A stretch of 64,000 nt of DNA from Xylaria sp. FL1777 (taxonomy: Eukaryota > Ascomycota > Sordariomycetes > Xylariales > Xylariaceae): contig MU400578.1 of the NCBI GenBank assembly GCA_022578965.1, forward strand, positions 62,001 through 126,000, written 5' to 3'. Positions within the stretch are counted from its first letter, which is position 1. Each line of letters opens with the position of its first letter. A model generated the notes under the pieces. The model was not told where the DNA came from and did not search any database. It worked only from the letters and a program-made list of their open reading frames with translations. The position numbers and the translations under genes are program-made. This document shows positions 1-11,205 of this stretch, piece by piece.

Positions 1-901
1 ACCGAGGTTCTCTGATAGGGTGAAGATAGAGAAAAGTAGTGTTCGCGGGGTTTTTACCGGAGCCGTAATAGTTCTCTAACCAAAGTAGAGTTCGCCGTAT
101 AACCACCTCTATCTCAAGCTCGTTGTCGAAGCCTAGGGTCTCAAGAAGATGGTAATTGTTACCAAGATGCGCCACGAAGTGACTGTCTAAGCCGTTGCTG
201 CTCCGAGTTGCCCCGTTCGTTCTGTTATGTGTCCTGGTGACAGAAGAAATGAAAGCAGATTTGCCAGAGCCGTGGGGACCCATAACAACCACCAGCACTT
301 CATCAGGCTTTTGATCATTATTTGCGATATGAATCGCTGGAATCGTTGATAGATCATCCTGATCCGAATCGGGTCCTTCTGCGGGAGGAACGTTTTCAGA
401 TAATATACCGATCGGTATGGGTGAGTCTGATTCTTCTGGCAAAGTAGACTCCGCGGTCTTCTCATTGAATGGGACTTGAAAATCGGGTCTAACTTGCGTA
501 AATAATGAACTTGGCTCATAAAGACTTGACGAGGCCCCTATTTGAGACTGCTGGGGGCGTAATGGTAAGGAATCACTTGGAGAGTTTGTCTCTGATATCG
601 AGGAGACAGTAGTTATTATCGTGTAGGCCTCGTCAGCCGTACTTGATTGTGGTGAGCATGCTGTAGGAATAGGGGTATCATTGACCTGGGTAGACAATGA
701 TGACCTGTCGAGTGGCATGTGGAAAGGGGGATCATGCTGATTGCTTAGTTCAGAACCCATTGGCGTTTCAGTCATATTCATGATTACCAATTCCGGCTTC
801 GTGGACGACTTCGCAGGCTCCGAGCCTTGTAGGAAGGCCGCTACTTCATCGTCTAGCTGCTGCTCGTCCGGAGACGACGGATGGCCATTCAGAGAGAACA
901 T
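1..901 (-). CDS. AIG1-like P-loop GTPase-family protein, 3' end cut by window
   Basis: An open frame of 300 codons runs from an ATG at 901 to the window edge with no stop, so the gene continues to the left. Residues 1-200 are Ser/Pro/acid-rich and look disordered. A Walker A loop, GPHGSGKS, lies at 208-215 after a hydrophobic strand (VLVVVM). About 40 residues later, where a G3 motif DxPG is expected, it reads ETLGFDN, so the Asp and Pro are missing. The end (NTTFLYLHPI) matches the place of the GILLLHRVS strand in the neighbouring gene at 1491, so the two look like paralogues of the fungal AIG1/GIMAP-like group. It is head to head with that gene. GTP binding is inferred; loss of the G3 Asp may mean weak or no hydrolysis. 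No introns are needed in the visible part. Confidence 0.72.
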   Translation of the reverse strand, partial: MFSLNGHPSSPDEQQLDDEVAAFLQGSEPAKSSTKPELVIMNMTETPMGSELSNQHDPPFHMPLDRSSLSTQVNDTPIPTACSPQSSTADEAYTIITTVSSISETNSPSDSLPLRPQQSQIGASSSLYEPSSLFTQVRPDFQVPFNEKTAESTLPEESDSPIPIGILSENVPPAEGPDSDQDDLSTIPAIHIANNDQKPDEVLVVVMGPHGSGKSAFISSVTRTHNRTNGATRSSNGLDSHFVAHLGNNYHLLETLGFDNELEIEVVIRRTLLWLENYYGSGKNPANTTFLYLHPIREPR

Positions 902-1490
902 AGTAGTTCACTATACGCCGTGTCAAGACCGATTGCGATCGCCAAAATCTTTCAGCAACCTTGAATGACAGAACCAGTATCTATAAACATCATCTTAGAG
1001 AGATCAATGGCACGTCTTCCTTTTCTCCCAACCGTGGGCGCTTTGAGCGGGAGGGCTATACTCATGCAGACTAGTGGCCATATTTCAGCCCTCACGCCAT
1101 TAGTGTGTCTCTAGTGAGGATACTACTTATGACGACCAAGTTCACCAGTATACAACTTTCTTCTAGCCAATGAACACTGAGCTAGACCATCTAGACTCTA
1201 GCCGCAGTGAGGCCGCATGGCCTCCCTCGAGTGATTTATCCTTGAACATACTAACGAATCATTATAAGGCACACACGCGTCGTGATCATTTAGCCCGTGT
1301 TTACGGCTGGGCTTTGTAATCGCGATTGGGATGCCAGCCGGAGGTTGGGGCTGGCGCAGGTAGGCGGATTCAAACCCCAGACACGACGGTGGGGGACAGC
1401 TACTGGGTGGCTTTAAATGTCTCCAAGTCTGTGAATACATGTTATCAGAATCCTGAGGCTGAAATAAAAATACAATGAATAAACTCTGCC
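902..1490. other. Intergenic, shared 5' region of two divergent P-loop genes
   Basis: About 590 bases between the start codons of two oppositely oriented paralogues. It probably holds both promoters. I see no clear TATA box, repeat or additional coding frame. Confidence 0.5.
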
Positions 1491-2872
1491 ATGCTTGGAA
1501 ACTTTGTTGATTCGATTTTCGTTGCACTTCGTCTTGGAATGGATTATTCTCAGAAAATTTCGGCGAACAAGGCTCTTCAGCCTAATCCAAATTCCCTCTA
1601 CGATAGTGATGGAAGCATCGAGGATGTGTTCCTTGCCGTCTTGGGAGTAACTGGAGCAGGCAAAAGTACCTTCGTCTCCCAGTGTTCAGGCCAGCAAGCT
1701 GAGATTGGGGACAGCTTAGAATCATGTAAGTCACCGCGCTTGAATGCAGCTCTGGTAGCTAATAGGTTTCGCATAGGTACCAAAGAAGTCGAAAGTTTCA
1801 CTTTTATGTACTCGAGCGACATCCGGGTCCATCTCGTTGACAGTCCTGGATTTGACGACACCAACAAGTCCGATTCAGACATTCTGAAAGACATCGCCAA
1901 CTGGATGGCTTCCAGCTACAAGGAGAGAAACCAGCTTCTCAGTGGCATTCTTCTGTTACATCGAGTGAGCGATACAAGAATGACTGGAGGTTCGTTACGC
2001 AACCTCCAGATGTTCCAGAAGCTGTGTGGGCGAGATTGCTTCCAAGTCTTGACTCTGGCCACGACCTTTTGGTCTGACCCTCCGGATAAGAAGCAAGAAG
2101 CGGCCGAAAATGAACTTTGCGGCAAGTATTGGTCTGATATGCTCAACAATGGCGCCACATACATGCGCCACGTAGGGGGTCCGGAAGCCGCCCGTGAAGT
2201 GCTAGATCACATGATCAATAGGAGGAGGAAGTTTAAGACTAGCATCCAAGTAGAAATGGTAGAGAAGGGCCTGCGACTGGACGAGACCGGAGCCGGACAG
2301 CAGCTTAGTCGGGATCTCATCCAGGCCAGGCACAAGTACGAGAAGGATCTGCGAGAACTGCAGACTCAACATGAGGACGTACTTCGGCTGAACGATCAGG
2401 AGGCAGCCAAGCAACTTTCGCAGATGAAGGACACGCTGAGCGCAGAGATCGACGAAGCCAAGGCGGCGAGGACAAAACTCGAGACGACAGTGGCTCGGCT
2501 CCAAGTGGAAAAGAAAGAAGAGATGGCGCGGACGGAGGAGCGACTAAAGCAGCAGTTCATGAAGGTCAACGAGCGCCAAAAGCAATACAGAACTCAGCTA
2601 AGCACTTCCGAGAGGGAGAGGGCGGCAGAGAAGGCAGCGTTGGAGAAAGAACTCGCTGCGCTCAAGCAGGATCTGGAGAAGGCCGGCCGCAAGAAAGCGT
2701 GTAGGCCAACCGAAGGCGGTAAGTGAAGCAGACATCCGGGTATCCATACCAACCTGAAGCTGGCGAGTATCTGATGACTGATCAACAAGCAACAGACGAC
2801 GGGTCTTCGTTCGAGACTTGGGTACAGAAAGGAATCACACTGCTTGTGAAGTTTTTGGGTTCGATGCGATAG
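1491..2872 (+). CDS. AIG1-like P-loop GTPase with C-terminal coiled coil
   Basis: Best model join(1491..1725,1777..2718,2796..2872), 417 residues. G1 is GVTGAGKS (52-59) and G3 is DSPGFDD (100-106), followed by the family-typical GILLLHRVSDTRM strand. From about residue 255 to 390 it is a charged Glu/Lys/Gln-rich coiled coil. The first intron (1726-1776) is 51 nt, in phase and free of stops, so the unspliced frame reads through. Removing it gives LESCTKEV, the usual switch-region sequence of the family. The second intron starts at GTAAGT (2719), just before the first in-frame stop; splicing to 2796 adds 25 residues ending at TAG 2870-2872. A later ATG at 1542 is an alternative start. Likely a cytosolic GTP-binding scaffold; its cellular role is unknown. 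Confidence 0.85.
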
Positions 2873-3412
2873 ATGTCTACATTACACGCAGTATACACCC
2901 GCAGGCTCTCTGATCAGTGTCTTAGGAAGGATTTATGTTAAGGACATAATTGGAGCTGTGATGTGTTCTCTTTTATGAAGTTATTTGCGTTTGGGTGGTG
3001 TGTAGCTTCTGAGTTTGCATGATGGCAATGTACTGGTAGTTGTACTAGAGGTAGTTTAGCTGTACTGGTAAGTGTACTGTATTAAATTTAAGAGCTATGG
3101 CCATCCCTTAATACAACCTTATGCGTTAGTGGAGTTCTAGTGGAGTTAGCACGCTGACGAAGCCGCGACGCGACTGTACTACAACGAGTTACACCTGTGT
3201 GATTACTTACCTAGGTAATTACTTAAGTAACTGAAGAACACTCCAAACTAACACTCTTACACTAAACATATACCACGGCACGGCACAGGATATAGTAAGG
3301 AGAACGAAGACATCCATTCCCATAGATTAAATAACATATTTTCTGTCGTCCGTCTTTGTCAGCGATGTCAGTAAGTATATAGGGCTGCCGTGCAGCAAAA
3401 CACATTATGAGT
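2873..3412. other. Intergenic, convergent 3' ends
   Basis: 540 bases between two convergent genes. It carries a perfect 12-bp palindrome at 3207-3218 and otherwise no coding frame or RNA gene that I can support. Confidence 0.5.
3207..3218. repeat. TACCTAGGTA palindrome, copy 1
   Basis: TTACCTAGGTAA, a perfect 12-bp palindrome containing the 10-mer that recurs at 8045, 18006, 22525, 22602 and 30881. Confidence 0.8.
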
Positions 3413-4657
3413 TCAGAATGTTCCTATAGCTCCGGCAAACTGCACGCCAGCAAACCAGACCTTTTGGATAGTCTTAGTGGCGTTGATGTCTTCAAGCGGG
3501 TTCCCCGACAGCAACACGAGATCCGCGCGTTTTCCAGGCGCAATCACGCCTCTGTCGCTTAAGCCCCAGTGCTCCGCCGCGACAGACGTGGCCGCCCGTA
3601 AGGCCTCTTCTGGAGACAGCCCTGCGTTGACCAATAATCGGAGCTCTTCGTGAATGCTTATTCCGAACGGTACTGTAGCGACAAGCCCTTGGGCTGAGTT
3701 TGCATCCGTGCCAGCGATGATTGGCACACCGGCCGCCTTGAGGCGCCTCACTGTCTCCTCTGCGGCGGTGTAGTTCCGGGTGGCTGGTGATCCATCACTG
3801 ATGGCGCGCAAGATAGTGAGCGTTGGGGTAGCGACATGCCCTCCAGAAGCAATTTGTTTTGCTTGGCAAGGAGAAATCGGTGCGTCAAGCGGCGCGTGTT
3901 GAATGTTATCAACTCCAGCATTTATCGCTTGAATGTATGCATCGAGAGCAGATGCGTGGCAAGCCACAGGCTTCCCAAGTTCATGAGACCTCTGTGTTAG
4001 GATGTTCAGCGTCTGCTGGTCCAAGCCTGGAGACGAGGCAATGAGCTTGACAAACTCAGGCCCCCAGGCAACCTCATTATCAACCCACTGGGATGCTACG
4101 CTAGCATTCGCGACCAAGCGATCCCCATTACCTTCTATGGAAACAATGAGGTTCCCGTGTACGCTTCCTGGCGCGGCGGCCGGCAACGACCCTGTCATGG
4201 CATCAACTAAGCCGGCGTGGTTCTTTAACGACTGGCAGAGTTGCGGCTGGAAGCAAGCCATGACCATTGTGGTGGTAACACCGTAACGACTCAAATTTTG
4301 AAGGTCAGTAATGTTCATTGGATGCGCATGTGCGTCTATGAGACCTGGTAGAAGAACGCCGCCGTTTCCATCGATGATTGTACTGGCATCGCTGTAGTCC
4401 CCCATGTTCCTGATCGTGTCGCCCTCGATGACCACCGTAGTTGCCGGAAGGAGTTGATGTCCATCAAAGACTCGCACGTTCGTAATGGCTATTTCGCCCT
4501 CAGAAAGTGGGGCATATTGTTGAACGGAACGAAAGTTATTGTTATCGACTGCTACCATAGTATGGTTGAAGGACACGTCTGCTCCTTCATGAGACGGGCA
4601 TGCAACCCCGAAGGAGAGGAGTAAGAAGGAGGCGCATAGAAAGGATAGGAGAGCCAT
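3413..4657 (-). CDS. Secreted amidohydrolase, imidazolonepropionase-like
   Basis: A single exon of 414 residues. Residues 1-20 form a signal peptide with a Leu-rich core ending at Ala-Cys. The metal-dependent amidohydrolase pattern is complete: HxH at H110/H112 in LIDAHAHP, a candidate carboxylated lysine K204 in FVKL, H234 in VACHAS, H254 in IQHAP, and D318 in AGTDAN. The C-terminal strand GKRADLVLLSGNPLEDI is typical of the group. Such enzymes hydrolyse amide or dipeptide (Xaa-Pro-like) bonds with a binuclear metal site; the substrate cannot be told from sequence. The signal peptide suggests secretion or a vacuolar location, with several N-glycosylation sequons (NHT, NIT, NAS). It is divergent from a Zn2Cys6 regulator at 5202, which may control it. 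Confidence 0.9.
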   Translation of the reverse strand: MALLSFLCASFLLLSFGVACPSHEGADVSFNHTMVAVDNNNFRSVQQYAPLSEGEIAITNVRVFDGHQLLPATTVVIEGDTIRNMGDYSDASTIIDGNGGVLLPGLIDAHAHPMNITDLQNLSRYGVTTTMVMACFQPQLCQSLKNHAGLVDAMTGSLPAAAPGSVHGNLIVSIEGNGDRLVANASVASQWVDNEVAWGPEFVKLIASSPGLDQQTLNILTQRSHELGKPVACHASALDAYIQAINAGVDNIQHAPLDAPISPCQAKQIASGGHVATPTLTILRAISDGSPATRNYTAAEETVRRLKAAGVPIIAGTDANSAQGLVATVPFGISIHEELRLLVNAGLSPEEALRAATSVAAEHWGLSDRGVIAPGKRADLVLLSGNPLEDINATKTIQKVWFAGVQFAGAIGTF

Positions 4658-5201
4658 TGAAAATGAAGTATGCAGTTTATATATACTTATACTTCATAGC
4701 GACAGAAATCTTCGCCGGATTGACGGTTCCAGTCATTTTATAGGTGCTCTTCATGGCATCGGGCTTTGACCCTTTCACTACTTAAGGACCCCTTCTCCCC
4801 TCGTCGCAGCGTTATGCATGCAGAAAATTATCATAAGCTTTGTCTAGTCTAGGTACAGAGCAACGAGTGAAGTCATGGCTTCGAACATCCTCTCCTATGT
4901 GGCTCACCACTCGCTCGTTCCGTCACCACTGAATGCCTAATCGAGTAACTCGTGCGATTCGGATCAAATTACCAAACCGCGCAAAAATAGTCGAGCGGTA
5001 ACAAGATGGCCCGATTTAGACTAGTATGGGACCTTGGCGCATGGGTCGCGGAAGTTTGTGATCGAGTAATTCTAGCTATGAATCCGTTCTCCATTTCTTT
5101 CCATTGCTTTAGGTTATCGTTTGCGATTCGCGTGGCTTGCCCTTTCAGATAACAACTACTATCCTTCTCCATCACGGGACGAAGACAGTCTCGGGCACCC
5201 A
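4658..5201. other. Divergent promoter region, amidohydrolase and Zn2Cys6 gene
   Basis: About 540 bases shared by the 5' ends of a secreted amidohydrolase and a transcription factor. I could not pick out a convincing CGG-type Zn2Cys6 operator by eye. Confidence 0.5.
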
Positions 5202-6844
5202 ATGTCAATGCGGGCCCCGTATAGCTCAGGGTGTCACGCATGTAGGCGGATGAAAGTGAAGGTACTAAATGATAGGCAGTTCAGATTTCAGATCCGTCGT
5301 TATCAAAACACGCTAACCAACGTCTTCACGGTAGTGCGATGGGAAGAAGCCGCAATGTGAACGCTGCACAAAGGCCCGTCGCGTATGCCCGGGTTATCGC
5401 GACGCCAAGCAAGTGATATTCTGTTCCATGAACGCGGGACTTGCCTCAAAAGCCAAGACTTCGCGTCTATCGCGAGCGCGAGAACCTACTACTGTCGCAG
5501 AGCTAGATGACGCAGGAGGGATAGCATCTGCATCCTTTACACCGCGGCTTCTCACCCAACCTTCTGAGATGTGGGACACGAGAGCTATTTCTCACTTCTT
5601 GCATAACTATTCATTTCCTCCGACGAAAGACAGCCCTGGATATTTAGGTTTCCTACCAGATCTATTAGGCAATAGTTCAAGCGTACAGTACCTCGAGTCC
5701 GCGGTACTAGCCGCTGGTTTTGCAAGCCTTGCCAATATAACTGGTCTCACATATCTTGAACGAACCGCCGAGAAGCATTATGGAGAAACTTTGCGGTCTA
5801 TTTCGAGCGCGTTAAAGGATCCATTGAAAGCCAGCTCGGACGGTGCATTGGCAGCTATTGTCGTCCTGCAGATGTACGAGGTAAGTTGTGCTCGTGGGTC
5901 GTTAAAGCTCTCTCTATAATCATCTTTCGCAGGCAATCAGTGGCATCACAAATGTATCAGGTGACCCTCACGACAAAGGCCTCGTAGAGCTGTTACGGCT
6001 GCGCGGGAATGGTCGACTCAGCACTGGTAACGGCATGGCCTTGCTCCAAATTATTCACAGCAGAGTCCATGTAAACTCAGTTGGGGGGCTCGCTCCTTCG
6101 CCGATCGACGTTAAATACGACGCTGAAGCAGTGGATTTTCCCGCCCATCAAGCTGAGCTCTGGAGACTTATGCGCAGAACGTCACAATGCTGCGTTGAAG
6201 CTCGGGCAATGATTTTAGTTCAGGGTAGATATGCGTTTAAGAGTGAGATTATCAACTCCCTCGATTGTCTATATTCAGCATATCTATGTCTACTCCATTG
6301 GCGGGCTACCTCACCATCTAGCTGGTCATACCAATCCTGTAAAATGCCCACTGAAAACCATGGATCTCAACGAGGGGGTTTCCCGGAGGAGTATCATCTG
6401 TTCAAGAACATACAACATGGGGCAATGTGGATCAGCTTTTGGTGCACGGTTATATATGCGCTACAAATGCTCGTCTATGCTTCTTCCCTTCCAGTATTAC
6501 AGCAAACATTCAACCAAGGCCGGCAGTCAAGTTGGGATCTCAAGAAGCAACTTCGCAATGCAGTTGACGATATCTGTGCCTGTGTTCCGTACATGATGGC
6601 CGATGTAGATCAGTCAGGCTTACCAACAGTGGGAAAGGATGGTAAGGCATTAGGGTCCTATCATCTGTTACGAGGTCTCTATGTGGCGAGTTGCGTCGCA
6701 GAATTGACTACTGTGCAGCGAGACTATATGATGAGAACATTCTTGCGGATTGCACATGGGAGGGGCATCAAGCTGGCCTTGCGACCAAGAAATAGATGGT
6801 TAAATCGACATAGAGATAGTGTAGCGCAGCATCATCAAATATGA
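5202..6844 (+). CDS. Zn2Cys6 fungal transcription factor
   Basis: Model join(5202..5261,5335..5880,5933..6844), 505 residues. The DNA-binding domain is built only after splicing the first intron (5262-5334, branch GCTAAC). It is then C11-x2-C14-x6-C21-x6-C28-x2-C31-x6-C38, a complete binuclear zinc cluster. The intron splits the cluster just before C21. The second intron (5881-5932) has GTAAGT and CGCAG. The rest (about 100-490) is helical and looks like the fungal-specific transcription factor domain 2 type, with no catalytic motif. The start at 5202 is chosen because it sits just ahead of the zinc cluster; an in-frame ATG at 5121 would add 27 residues. Nuclear regulator; its target is unknown, but the divergent amidohydrolase is the obvious candidate. 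Confidence 0.88.
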
Positions 6845-7098
6845 CCGACTAGGTTACTCTAACATAGTGGGTTTCCATCTCATTCAATCACGTCACCTCC
6901 AGCCCGATGTCAGGTAACCACACCTAGCAATACGTTGTTAGCATACCCTGTACGTATGAGCCAAGAGGTAGGAATGGACACGATGGTGAGGTCAAAAGGA
7001 ATGACTACGAACTCAATGTGCAGGAGTAGCTATGCCATGCCGCGACACGAAATGCACAAGAAGAACATAGAGCTGAAACAGACACGGGCAAATAGTAC

Positions 7099-7470
7099 TT
7101 ATTGATCTTCTTCGTCGCCCTCCACAACGGCGTCGAGATTCTGCGAAGCTTTGGATTGTCCCCGAACTTTCTTGTATTTGGCCGCTCTATCCTTTTCTTC
7201 GTACTCCTTGCGGTTGAGTATTCTCTTGGCCTCAGAGCAGTAGTCCTCTAGTTTCTCGATCAACCTCGTAATACTATCGAACTCGTCTGCATCGGTAGGA
7301 TATTCCAGCCCGGTTCTCGCAAACGCGATTGTCTCCTCTAGTTCATCGACAACTTCGCCTACCTGAGAAAAGCTCCGGTCCTCCCAGTTCTGGTGAAATT
7401 GGTCATAGTGATACTTCTTTTCTCCGGCCTTGACCAAGATCTCTTGGATGAGGTCTTTCTGAGATGGCAT
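7099..7470 (-). CDS. Small hypothetical protein, highly charged helical
   Basis: A single-exon frame of 123 residues starting with ATG at 7470. It is not recognised. The composition is rich in Glu, Asp, Lys and Gln, with heptad-like helical stretches at about 35-100 and an acidic tail ending EGDEEDQ, so it looks like a real soluble coiled-coil-type protein and not a chance frame. No signal peptide or membrane segment. It is convergent with the transcription factor at 5202, with 250 bases between their stops. No function can be assigned. Confidence 0.6.
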   Translation of the reverse strand: MPSQKDLIQEILVKAGEKKYHYDQFHQNWEDRSFSQVGEVVDELEETIAFARTGLEYPTDADEFDSITRLIEKLEDYCSEAKRILNRKEYEEKDRAAKYKKVRGQSKASQNLDAVVEGDEEDQ

Positions 7471-9242
7471 TGTGTATTAATGTTGTTTACAGGTAGAAAC
7501 TTGAGTTGGCAGAGCAGGTAATAAAGTAAAACGTTGTAAAAACGGATAGTGTAATCAAGTCGATATAAAAGGTGAAGTCTTAGGTTATATGAGTGTGATG
7601 GTGGATTTCTGCTTGCAGTAGAGGTAACTTGGGACAAGCACATACAACCGAATCAAGAATGGGACTAGCAAAGGGATTTGCAAAGTGACAAGCAAGGGGG
7701 AATCAGTCGATAGCACTTGTACTACCTATACAGCTGTTATCAGTGCTTCGTCAACCCACTTCACCCCGGCCCCTCGACTGTAATTGGAACGATGTGTCAG
7801 GTAGCAGTCAATCACACATGAGGGGCCTGAATCTTTTGGTTGCGCAAGGTTCGTAGCTTGCCTTGTGGTCATCTCTAAGCTTATACAGAGTATGCTTCTT
7901 TGTTTGTTTGTGACAGGATGAGGCCACGTTAACAAGAGATTCCAAACTGTTGTACAGATGAACAAGAGCCCCCTCGGCCATCTTTTCCCGGGTTTTCCGC
8001 CTTATAACGGGTGTGAACTATTAGGATGTTGCTTGTACGCTAACTACCTAGGTATGCAGCCACCCGTTTGATCTCGCCTACTCTAGACCACTAGATTTCC
8101 GTCTGAACGAAGCCCTTGAGACACAATGCTAGGTATACGAGGGTCTCTAGCCAGCCATCCGTGGTCGCCTCGCTTCGAACGTGAGGGGTGAAGTTGAAAC
8201 TGAAAGACACTCCTGTTATATCGAAGTATTATGAGCAAGCAGATATTGAATGCCCGACGGGCTACAGATTCTCAGTTGGCCGTTCCAAGAAAGCTCATGC
8301 ACATGCTATCGATTCTCTTATTTCACCGGCAAATCTCCCTCAGCCATAACATATAGTCTCTACAGGCTTTTAACCAATTGTCATTGTCGGAAAGTCTCTT
8401 GGCGTAATAAGGTGATCCTGAGTCACAGCGACAACATTTCTCTGGTAACCGCGGCCTTATCCGTTTATAGTAATGACCGATAGGTAGGTTGGACAACGTT
8501 TGATTTGATACTAGTCTTACTAATCGGAACTTCAGACATGAAGGTTGATTATCGCAATTCAAGAAGCGATGGTTGATGATTACCTATCGAAAGGGATATT
8601 CAGAGAATATAGTACGTATAACTGAACGACGTTGAAATATATGCACCTGTGCAATTGTAAATGTAGAAGAGGGCGTACTGCTGCTAATCACTAAGGTGCG
8701 CGATGTAACCATACGAGCGACTCTGGGCAATACATAACTTCAAGGTAGGAATTTCTGAGAGGGGTTCGAAAACCTCACGAGATATGATGGCAATTGATGA
8801 GGTATGAGGTCAGAGGTTACGAGGGAGAGGGAGAGGCTGAATTTGGAGTATGGAAAAGCTTGGCATTTAACTATCTCGGTATGTTTGCTTCCCCTTCCGA
8901 AGACTGTGGTAATCATTAGCCTTGGAACTTGTTACTACCAGAAAAGAACTTTCCCTATCAAATGCTAGTATAGTATTCTTCTTCATGGGAGGTAATGTAC
9001 GGACCATTCATACTTTCTTCTCGTCCGTTTTGCATGCTGATCATGTCTTGTTAGCATGCAAGCCTCCAGGACTAGAGGCTTTGGGATCTACGAATGGCAT
9101 CATCCCCCATGCCAAGTAGTGCGCATCCTAAATGCTTACGGATGTGAAGGGTCTACTCTCCGTAAGCAGTCTTAATGTGGGATGCACTTCATCTTTTGCA
9201 GTACCGCTCTGCAAAATTTGATGCTGCCACAAACTATTAGCA
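7471..9242. other. Gene-poor intergenic DNA
   Basis: 1.8 kb with only short frames lacking coding character. It contains one TACCTAGGTA palindrome (8045-8054). No RNA gene or mobile-element terminus was seen. Confidence 0.55.
8045..8054. repeat. TACCTAGGTA palindrome, copy 2
   Basis: A perfect copy of the 10-bp palindrome in gene-free DNA. Confidence 0.8.
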
Positions 9243-11205
9243 ATGGGCTATGTATATGAACCTTTACCAGCGGGAGCGTTCATCCGGTTGCTAGATGTCG
9301 TCGACCTAGACCCCGCAAGCGGACAACTTGTGTGCAGCTTCAGCACGATCTGCCTAGACGGCGAGAGTATCCCCGAATTCACTGCCATCTCATACACGTG
9401 GGACCACCCTGCGACTCCCGTCAGCAGCATCGTAATCTCTAATAGCCCCTTATCCTCCCTGCCCCTGAGTCGGACCCTGCACGAGCTCTTCGAAGAGCTT
9501 CAGACCCGCCACGAGCCCAAAAGCGCCTTGTGGATTGACGCGTTATGCATCGACCAAGGCAATGCGGTGGAACGGGCCGCGCAGGTCGCCCTGATGGGCC
9601 GTGTTTTCTCGAGCGCCCGGCGCGTTATGGTGTGGCTCGGGTCCAGTACGCCAGAAACCCACGAGGCATTCCACTTCGTCAATTCCAAGCAGCATCTCTC
9701 GTGGCCCGCTGGATGGGACGCTATCACCGACATCGAGGTCGGCGACACGATGGCAGGTCTCGATGGTGTGCTGAACGCGATTCTGGCCCGCCCGTGGTTC
9801 CATCGGGTATGGGTGATTCAGGAGGCGGCGCTGAACCGCAGCGTGCAGGTGGTATGCGGCAGCGACAGCACGGAAGTTGGCGCACTACAACGCTGCGTCC
9901 TGGCCACCTGGAAGCTTGTAGAGCACTGGGATCCGTTTGATGCCGAGCCCGCCGTTCTGGGCCTAGTAAGTAATTCCCGGAATTATCAATCACAACGCTA
10001 CGGTCGTCTCAGGGGCAGCTCACCTACGCTTCTTGGGTATTTTCTTTCTTTCTTTAAGAAGGTCCTGATGAACATCTGTGACTCCCGAAACATTTCTCGG
10101 ATAGGACATTACTAACTCTGAGTGTTACCAGTGGTGCGCCACGCGGCTCCTCGCTATCCGCGACGAGTTCCTGGAGCGCGGCTCGGTGCGTTTTGAGACG
10201 CTGCTGCAGCAGGCCTACTGCTGCATCAGCACCGACCAGAGAGACGCTGTGTTCGGCTTCCTGGGACTCGCCGACAAGAGATTGACGCTGCCGGCGCCGG
10301 AGTACACCGTGCCGGTTGGCGACCAGCCTGAGTACGACGCCGCCGTCGACCGCGTGTACCACGACACGGCGGTCGCGCTGCTGTGCCACGGGCCGTCCCT
10401 AGACGCACTAGCCCTTGCCGGCATCCATCTAACTCACCGAGATGGGGTGCCGAGCTGGGTCCCGGATCTGCGGTACCTCTGTTTTGAGGATCCCTTTACC
10501 ATCGTCGACAAGGCGCACTGGGACGCCGGCGGCCCGATGGCCACAAGCGCGGAGCTCGTTGCGCCGGGGAAACTTAAGGTGCGGTGTTCCGTCTTCGACA
10601 CCGTCGACACGATTTGCGCCGTGTTTGACAAGACGTCAGTCCCGGCCTACCAGGAGGCGATGCGGGATGTGCTAGCGCTGGCGTCGAGATTGCTCAAGAA
10701 GCCGAGGTCTACCTCCTCATCCTTCTCCTCCCACACAACGGACGACAGCGACGACAAACAAGAAGAAAATGATGCGTGGCTGGACCGTCTAGTTTCGATA
10801 TTAACATACGGGGTCGGCATTGACGGTAAGCCAATAGGGCCCGAATACCGAGTCCTTTTCGACGAGTGGTTGCGGTGGCTACAAGCTAGCCCAGCCGACG
10901 CGGATTTCGCGGAGATCGACGGCAACGCGTTCCATCGTGCCCTGCATATGCGCCTGGAGTCGTGGCGGGTGTTTGGTACCAGCCGTGGGTCTTTTTGTAT
11001 TGGGTCGCTGGAGGCCCAGGTCGGCGACAAGGTGTGCATCGTGCCGGGCTGTCGATTTCCGCTGCTAGTGAGACCTAAGCCGGGCCGTCCGGATTCGGCG
11101 CTTTCCTTTGAGGCTATTCTCGTTTACTGGTGCTACGTTGATGGTTTGATGGATGGTGGGTGGCTCGACACGAATCGTGCTGATGTTGAGTTAATATTCT
11201 GCTGA
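9243..11205 (+). CDS. HET-domain (heterokaryon incompatibility) protein
   Basis: Model join(9243..9965,10132..11205), 598 residues. The intron of 166 nt has GTAAGT, branch ACTAAC and ACCAG. The HET domain covers about residues 10-200: AISYTWDHP, then LWIDALCIDQGN followed by ERAAQVALMGRVFSSA and VMVWLG, then RPWFHRVWVIQEA. The C-terminal half is a helical region of unknown fold with a low-complexity Ser/Asp stretch near residues 425-440, ending in a module around VGDKVCIVPGCRFPLLVR that is often seen at the end of HET proteins. HET proteins trigger cell death or growth arrest on non-self recognition in fungi; the partner is not visible here. The gene is GC-rich compared with the flanking AT-rich DNA. 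Confidence 0.9.

Noticed and set aside
9500..10430. Overlapping frames of 60-131 codons on both strands inside the HET gene
   Set aside because: These are shadows of GC-rich coding DNA; none has a recognisable domain, and the HET reading explains the region.
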